Part shown: one piece after another, positions 25,894 to 37,191 of the stretch | How positions within the stretch are numbered: position 1 is the stretch's first letter | How the letters are laid out: each line of letters opens with the position of its first letter | Source: Colletotrichum lupini | Lineage: Eukaryota > Ascomycota > Sordariomycetes > Glomerellales > Glomerellaceae | Assembly (NCBI RefSeq): GCF_023278565.1 | Contig: NC_064677.1 | Span: 6,014,001 to 6,078,000, forward strand | Direction: 5' to 3' | DNA: 64,000 nucleotides | Made by a program: the position numbers and the translations under genes | Notes under the pieces: generated by a model | Database searches by the model: none | Told to the model about the DNA's origin: nothing | What the model saw: the letters and a program-made list of their open reading frames with translations, nothing else

Positions 25894-26687
25894 TTAGCTA
25901 TACTGAGGCGGGTGCTGAGTCGGCGCCGTCTGAGAAGGCGGCTGCGGCATGTAATACTCGGCCGCCGCGCCGGTGGGAGCCGGAGCAGCACCGGTCGCCG
26001 GGGGCGGAGCAGGTGACGGAGACCGGTAATGGGGCGCGTAGCCCATGGGCTCATACTTGCTGTCTGCGTTGTTGTTATTGTTGTGGGTACCGGCTCCGGC
26101 TCCGGCATACCAAGAGTCTCGGGTCCCGGTGTCATCGGATCTCCTGCCTTCTTCAATCTTGGCGTATGTGCCGCCAGCGGAGCGCTTGGTTTCGTCGCCG
26201 TCGCCGCCACTTCCTCCGGACTTTTCCCTGCGCCGGGAGATGAATTTTCGGTAGAGGGTAAAGGGGATCCAGAGGCCCGTGGAGACGAGGAGGGCGTGGC
26301 CGAGGACGTGGCCGATGCGGAATTTCTTTCCTTCCTTTTTGCGCTTGTGTTCTGTTCTCCGGTGTAAGTCATGCTGTTCTCGGATACTCCTGCAATAAGA
26401 CGAGCCTTACCTTTGACCGTGTAAAACGCGAGCGAGACCAGGAACAGGACAAACCACACAACCAGGACGATGATGAGAATCCGGGCCCAGAGGGGAAGCG
26501 CGCTGAAGCCGCCGCCTCCTCCACCTCCCCCGCCTCCGCCGGCGGCACCGACGCGGCCGCCGCCTTTGTACTTGTTCTTTCCGCTCTTTGATTTGGATGA
26601 TTTTGAGGATTTGCTGCCGCCGCTGGAACCGCGGCTGCCGCTGGAGCCACCGCCTTTGGGGACGCGGGACTCGAGGATGAAGTCCAT
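25894..26687 (-). CDS. Ser/Gly/Lys-rich membrane protein, unknown function
   Basis: Not recognised as a named family. Two exons (26687-26411 and 26351-25894, intron 59 nt) give 244 residues. Layout: residues 1-60 are extremely Ser/Gly/Lys-rich and end in a run of eleven glycines; 68-88 is a strong transmembrane helix (ILIIVLVVWFVLFLVSLAFY); 93-104 is polybasic (EHKRKKEGKKFR); 108-126 is a second, weaker hydrophobic helix (HVLGHALLVSTGLWIPFTLY); the rest is hydrophilic with a Pro/Ala/Gln-rich tail ending PPQYS. The splice is supported because it moves the reading into a frame with a second hydrophobic helix flanked by basic residues, whereas reading through gives a featureless Ser/Thr/Pro frame. 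Likely an endomembrane protein with both ends on the same side; function unknown. Confidence 0.7.
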
Positions 26688-29600
26688 GTGTGCTTGGGTC
26701 GGATTGGGTTTGTTGGTAGGTGTGTTGCTGTTACTGTTGTGAGCTGGCGGCGGCGCTTAGATCGATTGGTTCTCGTCCCTCGCTGGAGGATATCTGATTG
26801 GTTGTGGGAGACTCTGTTACACAAGACACTCGAACTGAGGGGAAGATGTGATTGAGGAAATGTTCGATGAAGCAAAGTAAGAATGGATCTAAGGCTGAAG
26901 ACAGTGAGAGAGAGAGAGAGCAGCGGGCTGCCAAGTCTTTAAGTATCAAAGACACCGCAAGCGTCTTACATGCGTCGACTGGCGGCCGGCGGTTTAGTCC
27001 CACCACCACCACCACGCACCCAGGCCACCGAACATTGGCCTTTGATCTGAGCCCTGCTAGTTACACCGTCACACACCGTACAGATACAGATGGTCTGGGG
27101 GTGAGGCGGGGGTTGAACTTGTTGGTTGGGCGGCCCCCTCTCTCGTCATTTCTGTCCTGCAATCTTTTTGACCTCTTTTGAGAGGCTGCGCAGCTGCGCA
27201 TATTCATCAAACCCCGAAACTAGGAAGTTAGTTGTAAGCAAGGAAAACAAGCTTGACCTGCCCAGCAGAAAGACACTTGGAGGATGCCATGAATTGGCCC
27301 AGCAGACGGCGACGATCACGTCTCTGCCACTCTGGCAAGGTCTGGCTGGCTGGTGAGAAAGAGCGAGGAGACCGAGTTGACAAGGTGTGATTGAGGATTT
27401 TCTTAGTCTGGTCTTGGCAAAAGATCAGCCGTAGGTGATACCATTCGCCAATTTGCGCGCAAAAGGTACAACGGTATTCGTAGCGTGGTATAATCTCGCC
27501 ATGACAGCCCGCCAGGGGCTCTTCCTTGGCGCCGTCCTAGCTCGTGGTAATAGGCTGTAGCCTGTAGGTACGAGATGCTCCATAGGAGAGAGGAAAAGTC
27601 GAAGAAGTCGCGACTTGATAGTTCCTCATTCGGCATCGCGGTAACCACAGTATTGGGCGGTGTTCTCAAAGCTGCCAGGGGGGCATGCATGGTGTATACT
27701 TGCAAGCGCTGTTGGAGGGATGACCCCTTCTGAACCTGGAGACTGACCAAGACCAAGACCAAGAACCCCCAGTTGGCAGCATCAACAGCGGGGGACCTGG
27801 CGTAGCTTTCAATCAGCCTTACGGAGCGGCCATGTGCGGTCCTCCCTCCCCCTTCTGTTCTGGAGAACTGGAGCACCACGGAGGCAACCGGAGGGCTGTG
27901 ATTCCCTGAGAGGCTTGTGAGAGGAGGGACCAATGCTTCCCTCGGAGCTTATCGCACATTTAGTACAGGGGCATAATCCCAGTGGAGTGGACCAAGGTAA
28001 GGTCGTGCCAAACTCCCATGCTCCCTGGAAGCTTATTTCTCCATGTGCTCGACTTGACTCCGCTCTCATACTGGTGTATCCGTAGTCAGCGCCAATGCTC
28101 TCGCTCTTCCAGGAAACAATTTACGAACATGTTCCCACCCTCTAGGCATCTATAATACAATCCTTGGCAACGATGGCATCTACAATCTCACAGGCCTCTT
28201 GGAACTTTGGAGTATCCGTAGAGAGAAGGACAGCGAGAGACGATCGAAGTCGTAAGGAGACGAGAGGGCGGTCGCGACGTCATTTGAGTAACACTGATTG
28301 CAGATCGTCGCCCGGCACACGTTGAACTTTTGGAACTCAATTGGTCCAGACTTTAGGGGATCTTTCCTCCTCTTAAGTTCCTCTTAAGTTCCTCCTCTGC
28401 TCCTCATCTGCGGCACAGCACCGATCGCCTGCTGCTGTACACAACATGCCGTCATGTCTGCATAGCACTACCAATCCGCAAAGACGGTGATGGTTTGGCG
28501 TGGTTGGTTAATACTCTGCATTCTCTTGTCATCGAAGCCTTGGCAACTTGGCAGGGTCGATTCTTCATTGGTGGGTCAAGCTATCCTCGCAGACGTACTG
28601 CACGCTTCGGTCAGAGACGAAGATAAAACAAGCTTTATCGTCGAGGAACAGAGAGAGAGAGAGCTCTCTGCTTCGATTACGTAGGAAGGGTTTGCTATGA
28701 CGGAATTCTCCTCATTCTCCTGTTGGCCAACTCTGAATTCCCATGCAACGGGTCTCCGCGGGCGGGCGGCGAAGCCGGGTGCAAAGCCCCTTCCGGAGTA
28801 AGGTGCCAATGCCGGATCTCGGTGACCTTCCTTCCGGGACTGTCCATACGGACGGAGATGGTGTTTGCCGTTGGGAAGTCAATTTCGACTTCATTCCGGT
28901 CTCCAGGAAACGGGGGTCGGGGTGGGCCTGTTCGTAACCCAACTTTCAAGACCTCACGTGCTTCGTGCCTTGCTTTAGGTAGGTCGATGCTGCGCCTCTG
29001 TGGTGGTGCTTACTTGCTTGCTTGCTTCCAATCTAGAGGCTAGAACCCATGAGGCTCTGTTTGTGTGTTTCTGTTGGTTTCAGTTTTGGCATGGCAAACC
29101 ACGTCTCATCCTTTCAACGTGCAAATCGAAGGAATCTTGCCCCGTACGTGAAGGATCAATGTTTGGCGGCACAATTTCTCCCTTTGCTAGATCCGATCTG
29201 TCCGATCTTATGATAATGAGATCTATGTGTAACAAACCCAGCTCCCTGGGCCTGCTGCTCTGTGGTATAATTTCCTTACGAGGCCCGGAGATATGATTTC
29301 CATTGCTGAATTAGGGTAATAATCTCCTGGTGATTGGCGGCACAGGCAAACAACACACGGAGCATCGATCGGTTCCAGAATCTTATGTTCATCGCCAAAT
29401 ACGATCCACCCGAGATCATGTATCTGACGAAACACGACGCAAGATACCAGATCCAAGATACCATGTAGTTGAGGAAGAGTGTGTGTCCCTGAAAGAAGTC
29501 ATTGGCTCTCTTTCATCCGGTATCTTCTTACTCAACTAGGGTACCCGAAGCTATGGCCTCGGACCTTCATCACGCTACTCCGGCCGCAAGAAAACCTACC

Positions 29601-30147
29601 TTAGTCCGTCAATGGACGCACCCGAAAACTTTCTTCTTCGTCTTCGACACGGACGCTGGCGGGCAGCAAAAAAAAAAGTAAAAAAAGAGAAGAAGGACCT
29701 GCTTTCAGGATCAGTACATAGTTCCAGGACCAAATACCCACAATCTTCTTCCCGCCAAGATGACGACGAAAAAAGCTGCTTCAGCGCAGCGCAGCTAGTA
29801 GCTACTTGGTTTGTTCCCCATCAAGCCATCATCACGACCACCCTGTACTAGCGCCGCCGCTAGGCCGGTTTGCTAAACCTCATTGTTCGAAGCTGGGCGC
29901 CACTTTTGTTCCCGTTAAGCACGTATCCCGGCACGCAGTAGTTTGGGGGGGTTCGTGAGGTGAGGTGATGGTAGTGACGCGGCGTAGAGAGCGGTGGTGG
30001 TGGTCTGTTATATGGTCTATGGGACCCGGCCCCTCGGGTAGATACAGCTCGAGCTGAGAGAGACTGAGAGACAGCAACTTACCATCTTCTCCCGTGCTCC
30101 AGCAAGTTTCTATCGCAAAGGACACCCGCACGGAAGCGAATTCAAAG
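26688..30147. other. Intergenic region without a supported gene
   Basis: 3.5 kb between divergent genes. Frames are short and overlap on both strands. Seen: small GA-type tracts (about 28650 and 26910), a short direct repeat of CTTAAGTTCCTC near 28371-28395, and CT/GA-rich DNA close to both genes. The last 150 bp before 30148 are the P450 leader. Confidence 0.5.
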
Positions 30148-32260
30148 ATGGCGATCCAAACCGTCCTCTCGGGCCTAACCACCCTCGCCCTCACCCCGAC
30201 ACGACTCGCAGCACTCCTTTCCCTCCTCTGGCTCCTCTACGCCCTCCAGCTCGGCGTCCGCCGCCTCTACTTCAGCCCCGTCTCCCACGTCCCGGGTCCG
30301 CGCCTCGCGGCGCTGACGCAGCTGTACGAGTTCTACTACGACATTGTCCTCGGCGGGCAGTACACGTTCAAGATTATCGAGCTGCACCGGCGGTACGGGC
30401 CCGTGGTGCGGATTAGTCCGTGGGAGGTGCACGTCGGCGACCCGGAGTTCTTTTCGGAGCTGTATACGGGACCGGGGAGGGTCAGGGAGAAGTGGGGGTT
30501 TTATACGCAGCAAGTATGTGATGTTTATGTTTTGTTCTCTTGTTTTGTCTTCCAACTTTGATCTCCCCTTCCTGAGAGGGAGGTTGGGAAGACAGTGGAT
30601 GCGTTTGCTAATGTGGACTGGTGTAGTTTGGATCCCCTGGTAAGCAATATCATAAAGCCTTGTCTCTCTCTTTTTCATGAAGGCAAATGCCTTGAGCTAA
30701 CGATACCTGGAGAGAGCGCGCTGGCGACTGTGAACCATGATCACCACAAACTTCGGCGCGCGGCGCTGAACCCCTTCTTCTCGACGCAGACAGTCCGCAA
30801 GTTGCAGCCTGTTATCGAGGAACGGGTCGATGCGCTGCTTGACCGTCTTCTGGAACTTAGCGAGAGGTCCAAGGAGCCGTTGGACGTCATGTATCCCTTT
30901 TCGGCCTTTACTAATGGTAAACCAAAACCAACCCCTGGCCTCAATGCCTTTGCTGGAAGGATTCGGAGTTTTCAGTTACTGACGCGATGGATCAGATGTC
31001 ATTAACGAATATAGCTTCGCCAGGAGTGACCACCTAAGTGAGTAGCGCGGTTTGAAAGGTTGGCATACATCAGTAGTGGAAGCTAATGAGATTTCCGCAG
31101 TCGAGGACGAGACGTTCGGCAAGGTGGTGACGGATAACCTCCTCATGGGTACGCATCTGGGGCCCATGATCAAGCATATGAACTGGGCCCTGACGCTGGT
31201 CAACGCACTACCGGAATCATTTTCCGGGCGTTTCGTTCCCGGTAAGTTGTTCTTTGCCTCTACACTATCATGGCTTCTCACTCTCGGCTCATTACTCACA
31301 TTTCACATCCACAAACAGGCTGGGGCGGCTTCCTCAAGATGAAGAACGACATCAAGGACCAAATCGGCGAGATCAAAGCCACGCAGCACACGGAAAAGTG
31401 GCAATTAGACGTCAGCCACCCGACAATCTTCCACGACATGCTCTCCTCTAAGCTCCTGCCGCCCGCCGAGAAGACGGTTTCGCGGCTCGCGCAGGACGGA
31501 CAGATTTTGGTGCAGGGCGGCACGCTCACGACGTCGTGGACGCTGTCCCTGGCCGTGTTCCACCTCATCAACCGGCCCTCGACGCTGCGCCGGCTGCGCG
31601 ACGAGCTCTTCTCCGCGATCCCGGACCGCGATGCCGTGGTGCCGCTCGCGGAGCTGGAGAACCTGCCATACCTGCGGGGTGTCGTCAAGGAGGCGCTGCG
31701 GCTCGGATTCGGGACGAGTTCGCGGCTGGCGAGGGTGTGCCCCGACGAGACGCTGGTGTATCACGACAAGGACGGCAGTGGCAGGAGCGTGCACCTCCCG
31801 CCCGGGACGGTGATTGGGATGAGCACGTACAAGACGCAGACGGATCCGCGCATTTACTATGACCCGTTTGGGTTCCATCCGGAGCGGTGGGTGGAGGACG
31901 GCGAGCGGCTGGAAAAGTATTTGACCGTGTTTTGCGGGGGCACGCGGGTGTGTCTCGGGATGGCGCTAGCGCAGGCCGAGTTGTATCTCATGCTCGCGAA
32001 GCTATTCCGGCGGTGGGGCGGAGCGGGCGTCGTGGACGGTAGTGGAAAGGAAGGAGAGGACCGGCGGGCGGGTGATGTTGGTGTGCTCAGGATCTTTGAG
32101 ACGACGGTGAGAGACTGTGAGATGGCTGCGGACTATTTTATTCCAATCCCTTATAAGGTACGTTTTCGACGGATCGCATTGAAGGGTTTTGTGTATGGTG
32201 ACTGACGAGCCAATCTAGGAATCCAAGGGGATCCGCGTGGTGTTTGACAGACAGCACTGA
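30148..32260 (+). CDS. Cytochrome P450 monooxygenase
   Basis: ER-anchored heme-thiolate oxygenase. Seven exons join in frame: 30148-30513, 30627-30639, 30713-30916, 30996-31037, 31101-31241, 31319-32157, 32219-32260, giving 548 residues. Seen: an N-terminal membrane helix (about 18-38), a proline hinge HVPGP, the ExxR pair EALR (380-383), the PERW block (443-446) and the heme loop FCGGTRVCLG (460-469) with the ligand Cys467. The WEVHVGDPEFFSELY and NHDHHKLRRAALNPFFS blocks resemble fungal trichodiene-oxygenase-like (CYP58-type) P450s; that clan assignment is from memory. Exon 2 is only 13 nt and supplies FGSP, which restores the expected QFGxP block. The oxygen-activation helix reads GGTLTT (322-327), with Leu in place of the usual Asp/Glu. 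Substrate unknown. Confidence 0.9.
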
Positions 32261-33555
32261 CTGACGATCCCAGCGGCGTTCATCGTTAGTGTGCAACGGA
32301 TAGTCCAGTGCCGGTGTCTTGTTCAATATGTCGGCGATGTGCTGCAATTTGGGCAGAATTGGTGGCTGAGCAAGCTCGGGAAATGCGGATTACCGTCTTT
32401 GCCAGTGTGACATTGTTCCATCGCCGGGCCCTTTAGAGTTGCGATAGTCTGAGAAATTGGCGTCAATTCGGGAAGGACAAGCACAAAGGTCTTGGCCTCG
32501 GCTGCCCGTCATCTCCCAGCACTATGCGAAGCATGGACGGTAATGCTGACGGCAGACTTTGTCATCTGATGATGTGAGATGGGATCGAATGGCAGTGCTG
32601 CAGCGTCTGATCAAGTGTGTATATAATTGATGATAGTAGGATAGATATTCAGAGATCGGATTGTTTCTCGTACATGCACAGAAGAAGAAATAGGTAGAGA
32701 GAAGTTAGTAAGTGAGGTCCAAGTTCGCGCCTGTTGCCGATGTGGAGGTCAAAGTGCCTGCTGAAGCAGCGTCCAATTAAATCATCCCAAATAGCAGCTG
32801 ACTACGGATACGTACTTGGCCGAGTCCGGGGTGGGGGGGACAAGTCAACAAATCCCCGGTCCGGCGTGGGTGCCGTCCGATGTTTAGCGCAGCAGCACCT
32901 TAAGCCCGTGGGCCGCAAGGTGCAGGAGCACAGGAGCACTGAAGGTCGGGTGGGCCCCACCAAGTCCCAGCCATTGGGGCGGCCAGCGTCAGCCCCTGAC
33001 CCTGAAACATCGGACTGGGCCGACTGGATCACCACCATGGCCCCAAATTCAGGGGACAAGGGCAGAAAGAGCATGTTTCTGCACCACTCTCCACCACCAC
33101 GGACAGGTACAGTACTGCAATGCACCGGCCGACGGCAATGACGGGGGAGCTTGGACACCGCGCGCCGTGACTTCCACGCTGTTCCTTTTACTGAGTGGCC
33201 CCGTTCCCCTCCAGTGTCCATCCGTTGTATTGTACCTTCATGTTGTGCTGTCACCTGTCGTCCCACCTCGATATTCTTTTTCTTACTTCTGCATACTCTT
33301 CTACTTGTCTTCTTCGTTTCCGCTTTCTCATCTTCAACTTCCGAGTCCCCGGCCTGATGCAGACTTGACCTTTCTTTTCTTGCCTTGGCTGATTCTCTTC
33401 TTCTCCCCTGTTCGACTCGACTCTCCAACTACCCCACGCTCATTCTCTGGATCACCATACAACGACTAACTGTTGACGAACACCGAATATAACGTCCTCC
33501 ACGATTCGATTTACCTCGCTCTTACACACAAGACAATCAGCGCAGGCTTGCGACA
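32261..33555. promoter_or_regulatory. P450-MFS spacer with pyrimidine-rich leader
   Basis: 1.3 kb without a gene. The last 350 bp (about 33170-33555) are dominated by C/T tracts (CTTCTTCTCC-type), the usual look of a fungal promoter and 5' leader driving the MFS gene. Overlapping frames here are by-products of that composition. Confidence 0.45.
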
Positions 33556-35033
33556 ATGGCAGTCGCAGCGACATCACCGTCGCCCTCAACGGCAGTCGAC
33601 CCCTCCACGCGCAAACGTGTGCTCAGGGTCATTGCCATCTCTCTGCTTCTCGACCTGGTATTATCCCACACCCTCAAGCCGCTCCGGCCCTCTGCCTCCC
33701 ACCATTTGCCTCCCAGAACTAATGAACGTTGCTCCTCCAGATCTCCTTCACCTTTATCCTCCCACTCTTCCCCAAGCTACTCGAATTCTACCGCGACCGC
33801 GAGGTCGGCCCTGAGATCGCAAACGCAACCGGCCCCGCCACCCTCCTCCAGTCCGTTCTGTCCGGTCTGAACCGTTACAAGGCCGCTTTTGCCCGCCCCA
33901 TCGACTCCCGCTATGATATTGTTCTCCTCGGCGGCGCCCTCGGCTCCCTCTTCAGTCTGCTCCAGGCCATCGCCTCCCCGCTCATCGGCCACCTCTCGGA
34001 CCGTCACGGCCGCCGCACCGCTCTGCTGGCTTCCATGTGCGGTAACATCCTTTCTGTGCTCCTCTGGGTCGTCGCCGTTGACTTCCGCACATTTGTCGCC
34101 TCCCGCGTCGTAGGCGGCCTGTCCGAGGGCAACGTTCAGCTCGCTACCGCCATGGCGACGGACATTTCGGACGAGCAGAGCAGAGGCTCCACCATGGCCC
34201 TCATCGGTGCCTGCTTCTCCATCGCCTTCACATTTGGTCCCGGTCTGGGCGCCTGGCTGAGCAGCATCAGCACCGTCAAGGAGAACCCCTTCGCCACGGC
34301 CGCCGGCTTCAGCTTGTTCCTTATTCTGACCGAGACTGTCTACCTCTACTTCTGCCTCCCCGAAACCCTCCCCTCATTGACGGGCAAGGGCCGCGGCGCG
34401 AAGAAGGATGGCAAGAGCACGACGAAACCGAAATCGACACCCTTGGTCCGAACGAACTCGCACTTCCTTCTCAACGCCGTCCACTTCGTCTTCCTCCTCT
34501 TCTTCTCCGGCATGGAGTCCTCTCTCTCCTTCATGACCTATGAGCTCTTCGCCTTCGGGTCCGCCAAGAACGGCCGCCTCCTCGGTTTCGTTGGTCTCGT
34601 CGCCTCGATTCTTCAGGGTGGTGTCACTCGCCGCCTCCCACCTCTGCTCTCCGTGCGCACTGGTGTCGTGGCATGTCTGGCATCTTTTATCCTCCTGGGC
34701 CGCATCACGACCACCGGCGGGCTGTACGCCGCAGCGACGTGTCTTGCTGTCACATCCGCAACCGTTGTCTCAGGTCTTAACACGCTGAGCAGCTTCGAGG
34801 CTGCCGAGGACGAGCGCGGTGGCAAGCTTGGTATCCTCCGCAGCTGGGGCCAGCTTGGCCGTGGGTTGGGGCCGATTCTCTTTACCAGCGTATACTGGTG
34901 GGCTGGCCGCGAAGTTGCGTACACCATGGGTGCCACGGGTATGGCTGTCGTGGCCGCCGCAGTGTTTGCCGGCCTCAAGACGCCGCCCGGGTCATTGAAG
35001 AAGAAGGTGCCTGCCGAGAAGAAGGCGGCGTGA
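33556..35033 (+). CDS. Major facilitator transporter, MFSD10/tetracycline-efflux-like
   Basis: Proton-coupled membrane transporter of the drug:H+ antiporter type. Two exons (33556-33657 and 33741-35033; intron 83 nt) give 464 residues. Seen: a short cytoplasmic N-terminus, a first helix spanning the splice (AISLLLDL joined to ISFTFILPLFPKLLEFY, the pattern of the MFSD10 group), the loop 2-3 motif GHLSDRHGRR (117-126), a second family motif SRVVGGLSEGN, a central basic loop (about residues 220-240, Lys/Ser/Thr-rich) between the two six-helix halves, and a Lys-rich C-terminus (KKKVPAEKKAA). Known members export organic anions or drugs, but fungal orthologues are poorly studied. It could serve the neighbouring P450/SDR genes or be an unrelated housekeeping gene; sequence does not decide. 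Confidence 0.88.
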
Positions 35034-35466
35034 GACAGCTTTGATGTGTAGAACAGTGAGATAGAGCCTACTGTGAGGCATTGTATGAACGGTCTCTTTT
35101 TTTTTTGTTGATTTTTGATCTACTGTACATGTATTCGGCTCGGGAGCATTTTCAAGGAGTCTGATCCAAGGTTCAGTGTAGTATACTCAAGGGGGCAAAT
35201 GTACATGATGTTCTGTTTTATTAAGGATGGTGGCAAGCTCTGGATGTGTTTATCCTCACTGGAGTGTCCTCGCATGCGGCCTGGAGGCTTCTCGTAACTT
35301 CAAAATGTCACTCTATCAGTCTTGTACAGCAGCTCACGCACGCGGAAGCTAATGAGGAGCATACGAAACATTGAAGTGAGTTGTCCGCCAAGAGAAACGC
35401 TGGGTAATGTTTTCTTCTTTGATTCTGCTATTCTATCACATCTCATCACGTCAAGCCAATAGCACC
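35034..35466. other. Convergent spacer MFS/SDR
   Basis: 433 bp between two converging stop codons, with a T-rich stretch (35097-35108) soon after the MFS stop. No gene seen. Confidence 0.5.
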
Positions 35467-36471
35467 TCACAGCCCGACCCATTCGAGCGACTTCTCCCAA
35501 AGCAAAGTCGCCTTTTCAACGTCATACGCGTGCTCGCCGTACCCGGGCCCCCACGGCTCCCCAGCCGGATCCCACGGCCCGATAATCTGACAGTCCTCGA
35601 GGTACAGCCCTCCCTTGCCCTCGAGCGCCGCCGCCGTGGCGGCCCACACGGACGTCGAGGCCCCCTGCGGCGCCGTCTTGAAGATCTTGGAGAGGTACGG
35701 GTGCTTGGCGAAGCCGCCCTGCTGCTCCTCGGGCATGTGGCGCATCAGCTCCGTGATGACGCCTCCGGGCTGCAGGCTCAGGGCGTGGATGCCCTGGGCG
35801 CCGTACCGGCGCTCGATCTCGTTGGCCGTCCAGAGGTTTGCGGTCTTGCTTTGGGCGTAGGTTGCCATGGGGTCGTAGCAGCCGTCAAAGTTGATGTTGG
35901 CGAAGTTTGGCTGGCCGAAGCGGTGGGCTACGGAGGAGACGATGACCACGCGGGAGGAGGTGTGGGATGGGGAGGTTGTCGCGGCTTTGAGGAGGGCGGG
36001 GCGGAGGAGGTTGAAGAGGAGGAAGTGGGCGAGGTGGTTCGTGCCGAACTGCGTCTCGAAGCCGTCCCTCGTGCGGCCTTCGGGCGGGGTCATGACGCCC
36101 GCGTTGCAGATGAGGATGTCGAGCTCGTCTGTGCTGGCGAGGAAGGCGGCGGCGCAGGCGCGGACGCTGGCGAGGGATTCGAGGTCGAGTTCGAGCAGGT
36201 GGACGCGGGCTGTGTCGTTGACGAGGTCGTCGCCGAGGGCTTTGCGGGCTTTGGAGAGGTTGCGGGCCGTCAGGTAGAGGGTTGCGCCGGCGAGGTAGAG
36301 GGCCTTGGCGGTTTCGGTGCCGATGCCGGCGGAGCAGCCTGTGATGAGGGCGGTTTTGGAGGCGAGGCCTGAGGGGACGAGGTTTTCGTCGCGGACGATT
36401 TGTTCTGCTGTTGGGCGGGCGTCGCCTGGGCCCTTGGGGTCGGCGTGGATTGCGACGTAGCGGTCTGCCAT
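35467..36471 (-). CDS. Short-chain dehydrogenase/reductase, retinol-dehydrogenase-like
   Basis: NAD(P)-dependent oxidoreductase with a Rossmann fold. Single exon, 334 residues, typical of the larger fungal SDRs related to WW-domain oxidoreductase and retinol dehydrogenases. Seen: cofactor loop TGCSAGIG (44-51), NAG (123-125), catalytic Ser in VSSVAH (179-180), and the YxxxK pair Tyr205/Lys209 (YAQSK), followed by QPGGV. A residual 40-residue N-terminal extension precedes the Rossmann fold, as in relatives. The C-terminal region (WDPAGEPWGPGYGEHAYD) also matches this subgroup. No introns, high GC. It is divergent from the next SDR with a 720-bp shared upstream region. Substrate not predictable. 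Confidence 0.92.
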   Translation of the reverse strand: MADRYVAIHADPKGPGDARPTAEQIVRDENLVPSGLASKTALITGCSAGIGTETAKALYLAGATLYLTARNLSKARKALGDDLVNDTARVHLLELDLESLASVRACAAAFLASTDELDILICNAGVMTPPEGRTRDGFETQFGTNHLAHFLLFNLLRPALLKAATTSPSHTSSRVVIVSSVAHRFGQPNFANINFDGCYDPMATYAQSKTANLWTANEIERRYGAQGIHALSLQPGGVITELMRHMPEEQQGGFAKHPYLSKIFKTAPQGASTSVWAATAAALEGKGGLYLEDCQIIGPWDPAGEPWGPGYGEHAYDVEKATLLWEKSLEWVGL

Positions 36472-37191
36472 GATGGTGGGGGTGGTGGTGGTTTGTTCAG
36501 GAGAGAGGGAGGAGGTTGTTGATGGAATGGTTCGTGGATTTACTTCCGCAGACGAGTGAGAACTTGAAGTTGTGATGATCCATCTTATCGTAGTCGCGGG
36601 AGGCTTTATATGACATTTGTACTGTCACTCTCATCATTGAGAGTTTGCGGCTATGACGTTACAGAAGCCACAGTATATACGGATTTACCGTAGCTAAGGG
36701 TTGTCATCGAATCCACATGTGGTGTTTTGTTTTCGTCTTGCTTTGCCCCCGGTCAGCAACTAGCTGACTCGCAGCCATATGTCCGGTCTCGTCCGACATA
36801 CTAGACCTCACCACGCATCGCCAGACTTGGAAAACATTCGCCGTAAATCTGCAAATTCGTCAAACGAGATGTACAGTGATTGATTTTGAATCGATTCGCA
36901 GGTAACGGGCCCACGAAGAACCCGATCTCTACCTTCTTCCTTAAGTCCGAGAAGATAGCCACTTCATTGCCTAGCTCTTCGTGGAGAAAAGAGCTGTGAT
37001 GTAATGATATGCAATGAATGCTTTATTCAAAGTAGAAGAGATCTGAACCTCGAGTATCATTTCCTTTACTTAAAATCTAGCTAGAATTAAAAAGACCATT
37101 TCCTAACCATCTCCTTTCACTTTGTCCTCGCTGATTGCCCCCAAACCCATCTAACCCCCTCCCCCCAACTTCCTTCACCATCAAAGCAACA
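36472..37191. promoter_or_regulatory. Shared upstream region of two divergent SDR genes
   Basis: 720 bp between two divergent start codons. It holds both promoters. A C-rich stretch (37155-37175) lies just before the plus-strand start. I see no clear TATA box or repeated operator-like site. Confidence 0.45.

Noticed and set aside
30595..30712. Use of the frame VDAFANVDWCSLDPL as P450 exon 2
   Set aside because: An acceptor at 30597 would be in phase but gives residues unlike the family; the 13-nt exon restores the expected block.
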